Part shown: piece after piece, positions 34,417 through 42,980 of the stretch
How positions within the stretch are numbered: position 1 is the stretch's first letter
How the letters are laid out: each line of letters begins with the position of its first letter
The notes under the pieces: generated by a model
Seen by the model: only the letters and a program-made list of their open reading frames with translations
The model's database searches: none
What the model was told of the DNA's origin: nothing
Translations under genes and position numbers: made by a program
From: Fibrobacterota bacterium
GTDB taxonomy: Bacteria > Fibrobacterota > Fibrobacteria > UBA11236
DNA length: 64,000 nt
Assembly (NCBI GenBank): GCA_019509785.1
Contig: JAEKLQ010000025.1
Coordinates: 62,001-126,000 of the forward strand
Reading direction: 5' to 3'

Positions 34417-35466
34417 TTAAGGGGCCAGGTCTTCGGCCTTGGCGATGATAGAGCTTTCGTCCAGGCGCCGCAGCGCCTCCAGCAGGATGGCCATGGTGTC
34501 CCCGTCGAGATTGCGCTCGCCGGCGGATTGTTGGGGCAGGAAGCGGAAGGATCCGGATTGCCACCGCAGGGCGTCATCGATGGCCAGGGTAGCGGGCAAG
34601 TTACCCAGGCTGGCGTGCACCAGGCCGCCTTCCTCGAAACCGAAATGCGCCCGCAACGGCCCTTGTTCCACCAGCAAGGTGCCCGTCATGCGCGCCGTGA
34701 GGACGGACTGCAGGAGATCGGCGAACGCGAAGTAGCGCAGATCCCCCGAAAGGCCCGGCGACAGCAATTGGGCCAGCTTCTGGTTGGTGGCGCGGATGCG
34801 CTTGGAAAGCATGCGGTAAAGGATGATGCTCATGACCGGGAATTCGGCCAAGGTCTTGTGGAAGTCCTCGCGGGCGATGGCCAGGGTGAGGCAATCTTCC
34901 ACCGCGTCCACCTGGTTGCTCGTGGAGGCGCCGGTGAGGATGGACATCTCCCCGAAGCAATCCCCCTTGCGCAGCACCGACAGCTCCAGCACCCGGCCGT
35001 CCTGGCCGCGGGTGGCGATGCGGACCATCCCTTTCAGGAGGACGTGGAAATGGCTGCTGGTGACGTTCGCCTTGAGGATGACGTCGCCGCTTTTGTATTC
35101 CCTGGCCAGGGCGCGCTCCCGGAAGGCCCGAGCCACGGCGATAGGCATCTGATCCAGGAACGGGCGGGCCATCTGGTTCTCGGCCGAGAGGACTTCTTCG
35201 AACTGGACGGCGGGCCGCGAGAGCTTGCTCATGCGGCAGTACGACCAACGGCAGGCGCAATTCTTCCAGCCCGCTTCGACCTGCCCTTCTTCGCGCCGCC
35301 CTTCCATAGCCACGGGGATGAAGCTCGCGACGGGCATGGAGCAGGATACCGTCTGGTTCCCGTATACGCCGGGCATCTGCACTTGCAGCGAATCGCCCTT
35401 GGTATAGAAGGGGCAATTACGCAAGTCCAACGCCTTGAGCGCCCAGGATTGTTCCGCTTCATCCAT
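34417..35466 (-). CDS. Cyclic-nucleotide-binding protein with DUF4388-like domain
   Basis: The 349-residue protein starts with a Cys-rich part (C18, C42, C70, C72, C77) that may bind metal. A cyclic-nucleotide-binding domain follows at about 105-225 (FHVLLKGMVRIATRGQDGR, then RKGDCFGEMSILTGASTSNQV, the phosphate-binding cassette). The C-terminal region, about 238-335, resembles DUF4388/PATAN domains (YFAFADLLQSVLTARMTGTLLV, LVHASLGN), which are common in response-regulator and gliding systems. There is no DNA-binding domain, so it probably signals through protein contacts. The start has a TAnnTTT-type box four bases upstream instead of a ribosome site. Confidence 0.8.
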   Translation of the reverse strand: MDEAEQSWALKALDLRNCPFYTKGDSLQVQMPGVYGNQTVSCSMPVASFIPVAMEGRREEGQVEAGWKNCACRWSYCRMSKLSRPAVQFEEVLSAENQMARPFLDQMPIAVARAFRERALAREYKSGDVILKANVTSSHFHVLLKGMVRIATRGQDGRVLELSVLRKGDCFGEMSILTGASTSNQVDAVEDCLTLAIAREDFHKTLAEFPVMSIILYRMLSKRIRATNQKLAQLLSPGLSGDLRYFAFADLLQSVLTARMTGTLLVEQGPLRAHFGFEEGGLVHASLGNLPATLAIDDALRWQSGSFRFLPQQSAGERNLDGDTMAILLEALRRLDESSIIAKAEDLAP

Positions 35467-35470
35467 ATCC

Positions 35471-35478
35471 GAAAGTTA
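35471..35478 (-). promoter_or_regulatory. TAnnTTT-type box adjacent to the cyclic-nucleotide protein gene
   Basis: TAACTTTC on the leftward strand matches TAnnTTTG except for the last base and ends four bases before the ATG. No ribosome site is present. Confidence 0.4.
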
Positions 35479-35720
35479 CCTATTCCGATTGGGTCCGTGA
35501 GGACGGCCACGCTTTCGCCGCAGAGTAACTACCGCCCGGGAATCCTAGCCGCACGGGGCTTGGAGGATTTTGGGGACCGGTCCGGTAATCCTCCAATAGC
35601 ATAAACTAGCAGGGTACCGGATCTCAAGCGAATCGCGGATGTGTCAAGAATCCCGATGCCTCGGAACGAATTCGCCCGGTTTCGCCCCGGGCGCGGGCCG
35701 GGGCTTGATCAAATCCGGGG

Positions 35721-35855
35721 AGCGCCAATGTAGCGCTATTGGGAGTGCCTTTGGAGCGCCATCGGAACCCCATCCGTGCGCCATTTCAGGTTAATAGAAG
35801 CACAATCTGAAGCGCCATTGGCGCTCCCAATAGCGCTCCATTGGCGCGCCATCCA
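35721..35855. repeat. Ten 11-12 bp units forming a long inverted repeat
   Basis: Six consecutive units (starts 35721, 35732, 35744, 35755, 35766, 35777) and, after a 23-base spacer, four more (35811, 35822, 35834, 35845) follow a degenerate pattern close to AGCGCCATTGG or its complement. In addition 35722-35749 pairs with 35820-35847: 26 of 28 positions are Watson-Crick, one is G-T and one a mismatch. The array is non-coding and its period is close to one helical turn. Confidence 0.75.
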
Positions 35856-35939
35856 TTTTGGGAGCACAGGCCTTCCAGGCTCCTAGGTACAGCAAGGCAC
35901 CGAGGATAGGGCGGGTCGGCTAAGGTAGTGAGGGGACGG

Positions 35940-37274
35940 TCAGCCTTTGAAAGCGGGATTCGGGGTCATCATGGCGGCATAGAGGGCCCGAATGGCCTTC
36001 TCGTAGTCTTGGTTGCCTACCCCGACGATGATGTTGTATTCCGAGGAACCCTGATCGATGATGCGCACGTTGACGTGGGCGTCGCGCAGGGCGATGAATA
36101 CCTTGGCCGCCGTGCCGATCTGGTTCGCCATGCCCTCGCCCACCACGGCGATGAGAGCCAAGTCCGGTTCCACCTCCAGGATGTCGGGCTCGAGAACCCG
36201 GCGCAGATCCTCGAGGATGCTTTCGGTCTTGTCGCCGATTTCCTCGGCGGCGGCCACCACGCTCATGGAATCGATGCTCGAGGGCATATGCTCGATGCTG
36301 ACCCCGTGCGTCTCGAAAATGCCGAGCATCCTGCGGGCGAAGCCGACTTCCTTGTTCATCATGCTCTTCTCGAGGCTGAACATGCAGAAGTTCTTCTTGC
36401 CCGCCACCCCGGCGATGTCGTAGCGCGTCACTTCGGGCAACTTGGAAACGATGAGCGTACCGGGATCATCGGGGCGGTTGGTATTGCGGATGTTGATGGG
36501 GATGCCCGCGTCGCGCACTGGCGCGATGGCCTCGTCGTGGAAAACGCTGGCGCCCATGTAGGAGAGCTCGCGGATCTCGCGGTAGCTCACTTCGTCGAGG
36601 GGATGGGGATTATCGACGATGCGGGGATCGGCCATCAGCAAGCCCGAAACGTCGGTCCAGTTTTCATAGAGCTCGGCCATGATGGCGCGCGCCGCGATGG
36701 CCCCGGAGATGTCCGAGCCCCCGCGCGAAAAGGTCTTGATGTTCCCCTTCACGTCGACGCCGTAGAAGCCCGGCATCACGTAGAGCTTGGACGGATCGGA
36801 CATGCGCTTGCCCAGCACTTCGTAAGTCTTCGCGTCGATACGGCCGGCGCGGTCGAAGAATACCGTATCCTTGGGATCCACGAACTCGGCGCCCAGGAAG
36901 GCCGCCATCAGGACGCCGCACAGGTATTCCCCGCGCGAGGCCACGAAGTCCCGCGAAGCGCCTTCTTCGATCTCCTTACGGAACGCGGCCAGGGTCTGCT
37001 CCATCCCGGCCTTGAGCCCCAATTGCCTTTCGATCTCCAGGTAGCGATCGCGGATCAACGCGAAGGGCGCATCCAAGGGAAGCTTCTTCTGGGCCAGGTC
37101 ATGGCACAGGTAGAGCAGATCGGTGAGCTTGGCTTCCCCCGAGTGCCGCTTGCCCGGGGCCGATGGCACGACCACCTTGCGCTTGGGGCCGGCTTGGAGG
37201 ATTTTCTTGATCTTGAGGAATTGATTGTGGTCGGCTACGCTAGAGCCGCCGAATTTCGCGACGATGCGGTTCAT
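35940..37274 (-). CDS. lysC: Aspartate kinase
   Basis: The 444-residue protein has the aspartokinase start VAKFGGSSVAD, the TFSRGGSDISGA nucleotide-binding motif near residue 215, and two C-terminal ACT domains (SLEKSMMNKEVGFARRML, VAVVGEGMANQIGTAAKVF). It phosphorylates aspartate as the first step toward lysine, diaminopimelate, threonine and methionine. The ACT domains predict feedback control by an end-product amino acid. It is a monofunctional form, not fused to homoserine dehydrogenase. A TAATTTTC box lies seven bases before the ATG. Confidence 0.93.
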   Translation of the reverse strand: MNRIVAKFGGSSVADHNQFLKIKKILQAGPKRKVVVPSAPGKRHSGEAKLTDLLYLCHDLAQKKLPLDAPFALIRDRYLEIERQLGLKAGMEQTLAAFRKEIEEGASRDFVASRGEYLCGVLMAAFLGAEFVDPKDTVFFDRAGRIDAKTYEVLGKRMSDPSKLYVMPGFYGVDVKGNIKTFSRGGSDISGAIAARAIMAELYENWTDVSGLLMADPRIVDNPHPLDEVSYREIRELSYMGASVFHDEAIAPVRDAGIPINIRNTNRPDDPGTLIVSKLPEVTRYDIAGVAGKKNFCMFSLEKSMMNKEVGFARRMLGIFETHGVSIEHMPSSIDSMSVVAAAEEIGDKTESILEDLRRVLEPDILEVEPDLALIAVVGEGMANQIGTAAKVFIALRDAHVNVRIIDQGSSEYNIIVGVGNQDYEKAIRALYAAMMTPNPAFKG

Positions 37275-37281
37275 GTTGCGG

Positions 37282-37289
37282 GAAAATTA
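37282..37289 (-). promoter_or_regulatory. TAnnTTT-type box adjacent to lysC
   Basis: TAATTTTC is followed by CCGCAAC and the ATG. The same box with nearly the same following bases occurs before the gene at 54734. No ribosome site is visible, so lysC mRNA may be leaderless. Confidence 0.45.
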
Positions 37290-37303
37290 AAAAAAGAATG
37301 AAG

Positions 37304-37326
37304 TAAAACTTAATCCCGCCCGATAA
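37304..37326 (+). promoter_or_regulatory. Possible sigma-28-like promoter
   Basis: CCCGATAA (37319-37326) matches the sigma-28 -10 consensus GCCGATAA at seven of eight bases. TAAA at 37304-37307 resembles the -35, but it is about four bases closer than usual. It precedes the possible FlgM gene. Confidence 0.35.
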
Positions 37327-37350
37327 GCTGTAAGAGGACGCGTCGCGATC

Positions 37351-37740
37351 ATGGAAATCAAGAACAACAAACCGGCCGAAAGCAGCGAACCCCGCCGATT
37401 CTCGGCTGGGCGCGCGGTTTCCAAGCCGGGTGCCAACTCCTTCGCCGCCGCGCTCAAGAAAGCATCCGATGCCGCGCCCGCCCCCAAAGCCGCCGCGCCG
37501 GCTCTTCCGGACGCTCCACAGCCGCTCGATACCGCCGCCGCGCCTCAATCCCAGGAATCCCAAACGGCTGGGAAGTCCCCGGCCGCGCAATCCGAGGCCC
37601 CGCCGGCGGATTCCGATGCCGCCTTCGCCGACCACATGGAGTTGGTGCGCTTTCGGCTCAAGACCGGCTATTACGCCAGCAAAGCCATCAATGACGCATT
37701 GACGGACAAGCTGAGCGGCTATTTCGATGAATTGGCTTAA
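37351..37740 (+). CDS. Small Ala/Pro-rich protein, possibly FlgM-like anti-sigma factor
   Basis: The 129-residue protein is disordered and Ala/Pro-rich for about 90 residues. It ends in a helical stretch, MELVRFRLKTGYYASKAIND then ALTDKLSGYFDELA. A disordered N-terminus with a helical C-terminus containing R-x-x-x-G-x-Y is the general form of FlgM, the anti-sigma-28 factor. A sigma-28-like -10 lies upstream and a flagellar operon is nearby. The similarity is weak by eye, and it could be an unrelated small protein. AGAGGA lies 12 bases before the ATG. Confidence 0.5.
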   Translation: MEIKNNKPAESSEPRRFSAGRAVSKPGANSFAAALKKASDAAPAPKAAAPALPDAPQPLDTAAAPQSQESQTAGKSPAAQSEAPPADSDAAFADHMELVRFRLKTGYYASKAINDALTDKLSGYFDELA

Positions 37741-37742
37741 GG

Positions 37743-38732
37743 CTATCCCCCGAAATACTCGGTGAACCGCCGCAGGAAGCGGTCCAGATCCCCCGCAGGC
37801 AAGGCATCGATGCCGGCCGCCAATTTGCGTCCGCCCCCGCCGAACTCGATAGCCAGATCGGAAGCCGCGGGACCGCCCGCCCGCGGCGCCCGCACGGAGA
37901 CGCGGTAGCACCCATCCGACACGGCATGCAGAACCGCTAGCGCTTGGTCGGGGCGTTCCAGCGCCCGCTCGTTGGCCCAGGTGGCGGCATAGCGCCGCGC
38001 GAAGGGCGCATCCGGGACCGCGAAGGCCTTGGCCCGCGGCGCGTCGGCCAGGGGCGAGAGGGATTGCAAGGCATCCTGGTCGGCTTCGAATTGCGAGGCC
38101 AGCGGCCCGAAGATAGGCGCGTCCCAGCAGAAGTCGAGGGCGGATGGGTAAGCCTCCATGCGCGCGGCCAAATCGGCGGCGGGAAACAGCTGATCGCCCG
38201 GAAGCTCCCCGTAGGCATTGTAATTGAGCAAGCTTCCCGCCCGCCGCAGGAGTTGGGCCTCATGGGCGGAGGCGCCCCCGGCGGACGCGAGGGAGGAGCC
38301 GGTGGCCGGCAGATTGTCCCCGAAGGCGGCCATGGCGGCCCAGAGCGGCTGGCGATGGCCACGGACCGCGTTCACGATGGCCGCGGTGCAGGTTTCCGGG
38401 GCCTGGTTCACGTGCAATTCCAGGGAAGGATGGGTGGGCGGAAGCCCGGGCTCGTGGTGATCGTACCAGGTAACTTTTACGTTACCCCGATCCAGCAGGC
38501 CCGAGAGGGCGGCCAGATTGCGCTTGAGGCTGATGTCCAAGGCATGCACGTGCCCGGTCGCTCCCGATGGGATCCGCTCCAGCAGTTCGATCTCGCGTTT
38601 AAGCCCGGTCACGCGCAGCGTGGGCGGGCCGAGTTCGAGGAAAAGGATGTGCTGGGCGCAGAGCCCGTCGGCGTCGCCGTTGAAGACGTAGTAGGCGCCG
38701 CCATCAGCCGAGGCCGGGCCTTGATCAATCAA
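37743..38732 (-). CDS. DHH-family phosphoesterase
   Basis: From a TTG at 38732 (overlapping the DinB stop) the protein has about 329 residues. The motifs VFNGDADGLCAQH, ALDISLKRN, WYDHHEPG (the DHH box) and the C-terminal GGGGRKLAAG (DHHA1) are all present. Such proteins hydrolyse small nucleotides or short RNA/DNA oligomers using Mn. A longer form from ATG 38774 would add residues that look like out-of-frame DinB sequence. The gene order dinB-DHH is a translationally coupled pair. Confidence 0.82.
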   Translation of the reverse strand: MIDQGPASADGGAYYVFNGDADGLCAQHILFLELGPPTLRVTGLKREIELLERIPSGATGHVHALDISLKRNLAALSGLLDRGNVKVTWYDHHEPGLPPTHPSLELHVNQAPETCTAAIVNAVRGHRQPLWAAMAAFGDNLPATGSSLASAGGASAHEAQLLRRAGSLLNYNAYGELPGDQLFPAADLAARMEAYPSALDFCWDAPIFGPLASQFEADQDALQSLSPLADAPRAKAFAVPDAPFARRYAATWANERALERPDQALAVLHAVSDGCYRVSVRAPRAGGPAASDLAIEFGGGGRKLAAGIDALPAGDLDRFLRRFTEYFGG

Positions 38733-39237
38733 GGCCGTAGCGCTCTTTGAGCACCTGGATATGGTGCCGCTCATGCCCGATCAGGGCCCGTAGCATTTGC
38801 GCCGGGGTGATCCGTACGCCTGCCGCCGTGCCCACTCGATCCCAGCCGGCGGGATCGATGCCGGCGATCAGGGCGCGGGCGGCCTGGCCCACGCCCTTCC
38901 AGGCGTCCAGCACGGCGCGCCATGAAAGCGAATCGTAACCGGCGGCGGCCGCGTAATCGTTTTCCTCGAAGCTGGGCAGGGGCTGGCGCTCGCCGCGCGA
39001 GATGCACACCGTGCGGTAAAGGAAAATCAGGCTCGTATCGGTGATATGCCCCACCACTTCGCGTACCGTCCATTTGCCTTCGGCATAGCGGTAGCCGGCC
39101 TTGGACTCGGGCAGGCTGGTCAGGTAGGTATGGCAGATTTCGGAATGGCGGGCGTAAGCCTCGACCGGGTGGGTCGACGGGGCATCGTCGAAGGCCACGT
39201 AGTTCTTGTAGAAGCCGGAATCCTTGAATTCGATCAT
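38725..39237 (-). CDS. DinB-like four-helix protein
   Basis: The 170-residue protein has the DinB/YfiT fold signature: KWTVREVVGHITDTSLIFLYR with a metal-binding His, and the C-terminal ALIGHERHHIQVLKERYG with H-x-x-x-H. Related enzymes are nickel- or zinc-dependent thiol transferases using bacillithiol or similar cofactors. The start ATG at 39237 follows a TATACT by seven bases and has no ribosome site. Confidence 0.85.
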   Translation of the reverse strand: MIEFKDSGFYKNYVAFDDAPSTHPVEAYARHSEICHTYLTSLPESKAGYRYAEGKWTVREVVGHITDTSLIFLYRTVCISRGERQPLPSFEENDYAAAAGYDSLSWRAVLDAWKGVGQAARALIAGIDPAGWDRVGTAAGVRITPAQMLRALIGHERHHIQVLKERYGLD

Positions 39238-39244
39238 GCCAAAA

Positions 39245-39274
39245 AGTATAGCTACCGAGGGACGATGGTCACAA
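39245..39274 (-). promoter_or_regulatory. Sigma-70-type promoter of the DinB gene
   Basis: TTGTGA (39274-39269), an 18-base spacer and TATACT (39250-39245) on the leftward strand. The -10 ends seven bases before the ATG, which predicts a leaderless transcript. Confidence 0.6.
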
Positions 39275-39294
39275 TCGCGGGATGGGGCCGCGGC

Positions 39295-39300
39295 TATTTT
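39295..39300 (+). promoter_or_regulatory. -10-like box adjacent to the sigma-54 activator gene
   Basis: TATTTT followed by GCCGTC and the ATG at 39307. There is no ribosome site. It forms a divergent pair with the DinB promoter in a 69-base gap. Confidence 0.35.
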
Positions 39301-39306
39301 GCCGTC

Positions 39307-40419
39307 ATGCCTTCCGTAGCCGCGACCCATACTTCCGCCATTCCAGGTTTCGGCGACGGGGCCGAGGCTCCCCTTTGCGCGAACGATTCCCCCTTCGCCG
39401 CGGTCCTGAGGCTTTGCGAGGCCGTCGCGAAGCGCTCCTGCCCGGTCCTCTTGCGCGGCGAAAGCGGAACCGGCAAGGAAGTGGTGGCCCGTTTCCTCCA
39501 TACCCACGGCGAGAGGGCGGGCAGGCCTTTCATCGCCGTCAATTGCGGCGCCCTGCCTCCCGGCTTGATCGAATCGGAGCTGTTCGGGCATAAGAAGGGC
39601 GCCTTCACTGGCGCCTCCGCCGACCACCCGGGCCGCTTCCGTCAGGCCGATGGCGGCACCTTGTTCCTGGACGAAATCGGCGATATGCCTTTGGAGGCCC
39701 AGGTGCGGCTCTTGAGGGCGTTACAGGAAAAACGGGTTTGCCCCGTGGGCGATACCCGCGAATACCCGGTCGACTTCCGGTTGGTCTGCGCTACCCACCG
39801 CGATCTCGCCGCGCTGGCCCGGGAGGGACGCTTCCGCGAAGACCTGCTCTTCCGCCTGGACGTGATGGCCATCGACCTGCCTCCCTTACGCGCGCGCCGC
39901 GGCGACATCCCGATCCTGTTGCGGCATTTCCTCGCCTCATTACTACCGCCAGCGGAGGCGGACGCGGCGTGGCGCGCGGTTCCCCCGGAACTGGCCGAGC
40001 GGCCCTTCTCGGGTAACGTGCGGGAGCTGCGCAACCTGGCCGAACGCTATTGCGTATACCGCGAACTGGGCCGGGGCTGGGAGGCCGTGCTCGCGGGCGC
40101 GCCCGCGGGAGGCCCAGGCAACGTATCGCGGGCGTTACCGTCCGCATCCGGAAACGGGGAAGCATTCCGGCCGCGCGCTTCACGGGTTTCCGATCGCGAA
40201 ATCATGGAAGCCCTGGGCGCCTGCGGCCATCATCGCGGTCGCGCATCCGGCATGTTGGGGATAACCCGGCGCGCTTTGCAATACCGGCTCGCGAAAATGG
40301 CGCTTCCCGGACGCGCTTATCCCTTCCCCTCCTCCGGGTTTGGCTCTATATTATCAGGGCTATATGGGGAACGCGATGGGGGGAGTGCCGTCGAGGGGCG
40401 CAGCGGCATCCGCCCGTAA
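39307..40419 (+). CDS. Sigma-54-dependent activator without receiver domain
   Basis: The 370-residue protein goes almost directly into the AAA+ domain: Walker A GESGTGKE (51-58), the sigma-54 contact loop GAFTGA (98-103), Walker B LFLDEIGD (119-126), and an arginine-finger region REDLLFRLDV. A Fis-type helix-turn-helix follows at the C-terminus (IMEALGACGHHRGRASGMLG then ITRRALQYRLAK). There is no phosphoacceptor or GAF domain, so activity must be controlled by abundance or a partner, as in PspF or some flagellar activators. The flagellar operon at 29.7-34.2 kb has a sigma-54 promoter and is a candidate target. Its end overlaps the next gene's start by 56 bases. Confidence 0.9.
   Translation: MPSVAATHTSAIPGFGDGAEAPLCANDSPFAAVLRLCEAVAKRSCPVLLRGESGTGKEVVARFLHTHGERAGRPFIAVNCGALPPGLIESELFGHKKGAFTGASADHPGRFRQADGGTLFLDEIGDMPLEAQVRLLRALQEKRVCPVGDTREYPVDFRLVCATHRDLAALAREGRFREDLLFRLDVMAIDLPPLRARRGDIPILLRHFLASLLPPAEADAAWRAVPPELAERPFSGNVRELRNLAERYCVYRELGRGWEAVLAGAPAGGPGNVSRALPSASGNGEAFRPRASRVSDREIMEALGACGHHRGRASGMLGITRRALQYRLAKMALPGRAYPFPSSGFGSILSGLYGERDGGSAVEGRSGIRP
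40347..40352 (+). promoter_or_regulatory. -10-like box adjacent to the CHASE2 kinase start
   Basis: TATATT ends 11 bases before the ATG at 40364, within the end of the upstream activator gene. It could provide separate expression of the kinase. Confidence 0.35.
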
Positions 40420-42835
40420 GCCCGCCTCCGCGCTCGGATTTTTGCCGGCCGCCCTGGTTTCCTTAGCTCTCGCCGCCGTCGTGCTGATCGCGGGATCCCA
40501 TTGGGGAGAATCCGCCTGGTACCAGGCCTTCGCCCGCGTCGCCGGCCCTCCGCCGCCATCCTCGACCGTTCTCATCATCACCGCCGATCCCGGCGCGGAT
40601 CCCTGGGATGCCGCAGCCCGAGCGCGCTTAGCCGCCACCGCCCTGAGTCGCGGTGCTTCCGTGGTGGCCCTGGGGCCCGCTTCCTCCCCCATCGCCGCGG
40701 GCGCGGATGCGATCGCCGGTGCGCCTACGGATGCCCCTGCGGCACCGGCCGGCCGTTGGGTGATCCCGCATACCTTCGCCCGCGTGCGGGCCTGGTCCTT
40801 CCCCGAGAATGGGCCGCCGGCTTATCCTCCCATCCTTTCCCGATCCCTCTATCCCGCCCTGGACGGGCCCGAACCGGGATTGTCCCTGGCGATGGGAGAA
40901 GGTCTGGATATTCCCGATAGCTTGATCACGGAAGCAAGCGCCGGCCCGTCCGCGCCGACCACCGGCTTCATCCTGCCGGCGGGCGAAGCCGCGGTGTGGG
41001 CCGTGCCCGCCTTTATCCGCTTGGAGCGCGGGGTGGCGGCGTCCCTGGGAGTGGAAGCCGCGCGCCGGTACCTGGGCGTCCCGGCCGCGAAGATCGGCTA
41101 CGTGGAGGGCGTGGGAGCCTTGTTCGACGCGTCCCACGCCTTGCCGATAGATGCCTCGGGGGCCGCGCTTCCCCGGTTCCATGCGCCGGACGGCATCCCG
41201 CACCTATCCGCCCAGCGTTTCCTGGAAAGCTCCGGATCCGCATCCGAGGCGAGGGGCAAGCTGGTATTCCTCGATCCCGGCGGAGCATCGCTGCCCACCG
41301 CCGCCGGCCTACGCACCCCCACCGAGGTGGAAGCGTCCCTTTCCGCGGGATTGCTGGAAGGCACGCTAATCGCCGCGCCCGCTTGGGGCGCGCCCCTGGC
41401 CGCCCTGGCGGGCCTATGCTCCGCGGCCTTGATGGCGGCCGTCCTGATCGCCGGATTCGGCGGCGTCCCCGCCTTCATGATGGGAGCGTTCCTCGCTTGC
41501 GTATACCCGATCGTCGCCTTCGCCGCTTTCGCCAAAGCCTCCCTGTGGCTGCCGCCCCAGGCCCCGCCCCTGCTCGTCGCCGCCGCCTATTTCCCGCTCG
41601 CCTGGGCGCGCCGCAGCCTCACCGGCAGACGCGCGCACCCGCCCATGATCCATCCCGCGCCCGCCTTCGATCCCGTCCTGATGCCGATGGCGCGGCCCTT
41701 GCCTCAACCGGTAACGCCGATGCGCGGCACGCCCCAAGTCGCCATCCCCGCCGTCCGCCCGATACAGGGCAGTGCGCCGGCGGGAAGGATGGCCGCGACG
41801 GAATCGCCCTCGCTCATGCCACCTGCCCCCGTGGCCTCCGCGCCAATGCCCCCCGCGTCCGTTGCTCCCGCCCCGCTGGCGCAGGCGCCCCGGAATGCCG
41901 AGCCGCCGCGCCCGCGGCCGGTCTTGCGTGAACGACAGGGCGCCCCGGTCGAACGCCTGGCCGAACCGGCGGCCCCGTCGCCTGCCGGCGACGAAATCGA
42001 GAGGGACGCCAAAGGCGGCCTGGTGCGCGTGGGCAAGTACAGGATCGTACGCAAGATGGGATTCGGTTCGGCCGGCGACGTATTCGAGGGTTTCGATTCC
42101 CAGATGGGCCGCAAGGTGGCCATCAAGACCATCACCCGCTTCGCGTCCTCCCGTTTCGATCGCGCGGGAGAACGCTTCGTGCTGGAAGCCCGGGCCGCGG
42201 GCTCGCTGAATCATCCTTGCATCAACACCATCTACGATTTCGGTACCATCCGCGACGTCTCCTACATGGTGCTGGAATTCCTGGACGGCGTGACGCTTTC
42301 CCAATGGATGCGGGCCCATCCCCAACCTCCGCATCCCCGCGCCGTAGCCCATTGGATGCGGCAAATCGCTTCCGCCCTCGACTTCGCCCATAGCCACAAG
42401 ATCATCCATCGCGATCTCAAGCCCGCCAACCTGATGGTGGTGGATAACGGCGCCACCTTGAAGCTGCTCGATTTCGGCATCGCCAAGATGGAAGACATGG
42501 GGCTCACCGCCACCGGCATGACGGTCGGCACGCCGTCTTACATGTCGCCCGAGCAGTTGGCGGGGGCGAACGTGGGCCCGGCTTCGGATCAATACGGCTT
42601 CGCGGTCGTGCTCTACCAGCTGCTGAGCTACCGCCTGCCTTATATCGGGACCAAGATCCCGGAGTTGTGCAACCGCATCCTCAAGAACGAAATCGTCCCC
42701 TTGGACGAGGTTAGCCCGGCCTTGGGCGGCGCGTTCTGGGGAGCCCTGCGCAAAGCCATGGGGAAGACGCCGGAAGAACGCTACCCCGACTGCATGGCGC
42801 TATACACCGCCTTGGCCGAAACCATGCCGGCCTGA
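40364..42835 (+). CDS. CHASE2-type receptor Ser/Thr kinase
   Basis: The 823-residue protein has an N-terminal membrane segment (about 26-45) and an extracytoplasmic region of about 290 residues with the CHASE2 pattern (VLIITADPGADPWDAAARAR..., then FLDPGGASL near its end). Three close membrane segments follow (about 345-420), then a Pro-rich linker of about 130 residues. The C-terminal kinase starts near 556: GKYRIVRKMGFGSAGDVFEG, a VAIK lysine, HRDLKPANL and DFGIAK, then MSPEQL. This is the receptor-kinase layout seen in cyanobacteria and myxobacteria, but with the kinase C-terminal. The start is uncertain (ATG 40364 or 40376). All catalytic residues are intact. Confidence 0.85.
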   Translation: MGNAMGGVPSRGAAASARKPASALGFLPAALVSLALAAVVLIAGSHWGESAWYQAFARVAGPPPPSSTVLIITADPGADPWDAAARARLAATALSRGASVVALGPASSPIAAGADAIAGAPTDAPAAPAGRWVIPHTFARVRAWSFPENGPPAYPPILSRSLYPALDGPEPGLSLAMGEGLDIPDSLITEASAGPSAPTTGFILPAGEAAVWAVPAFIRLERGVAASLGVEAARRYLGVPAAKIGYVEGVGALFDASHALPIDASGAALPRFHAPDGIPHLSAQRFLESSGSASEARGKLVFLDPGGASLPTAAGLRTPTEVEASLSAGLLEGTLIAAPAWGAPLAALAGLCSAALMAAVLIAGFGGVPAFMMGAFLACVYPIVAFAAFAKASLWLPPQAPPLLVAAAYFPLAWARRSLTGRRAHPPMIHPAPAFDPVLMPMARPLPQPVTPMRGTPQVAIPAVRPIQGSAPAGRMAATESPSLMPPAPVASAPMPPASVAPAPLAQAPRNAEPPRPRPVLRERQGAPVERLAEPAAPSPAGDEIERDAKGGLVRVGKYRIVRKMGFGSAGDVFEGFDSQMGRKVAIKTITRFASSRFDRAGERFVLEARAAGSLNHPCINTIYDFGTIRDVSYMVLEFLDGVTLSQWMRAHPQPPHPRAVAHWMRQIASALDFAHSHKIIHRDLKPANLMVVDNGATLKLLDFGIAKMEDMGLTATGMTVGTPSYMSPEQLAGANVGPASDQYGFAVVLYQLLSYRLPYIGTKIPELCNRILKNEIVPLDEVSPALGGAFWGALRKAMGKTPEERYPDCMALYTALAETMPA

Positions 42836-42980
42836 ATCCGCCCGGCCCTGCCGCCCGGCCCTACCGTCGGGCCCGCCGGACCGTTCCCGCGAATTGTTAC
42901 TTTTCCCCCCGCGGCGGCCCAAAGCCCGGGTTCCCTTCCTCGAACCCCATCTTCCCTCCCGCCGGCGGAAAGGCTTCTAC

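Larger units (their letters stand above)
35467..35939. other. Intergenic region with a structured repeat array, 473 bp
   Basis: It lies between the end of the aspartate kinase gene and the start of the cyclic-nucleotide protein gene. Its right-centre part is the repeat array annotated separately at 35721-35855. The remaining sequence (35480-35720) holds no gene or RNA that I recognise. Confidence 0.6.
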
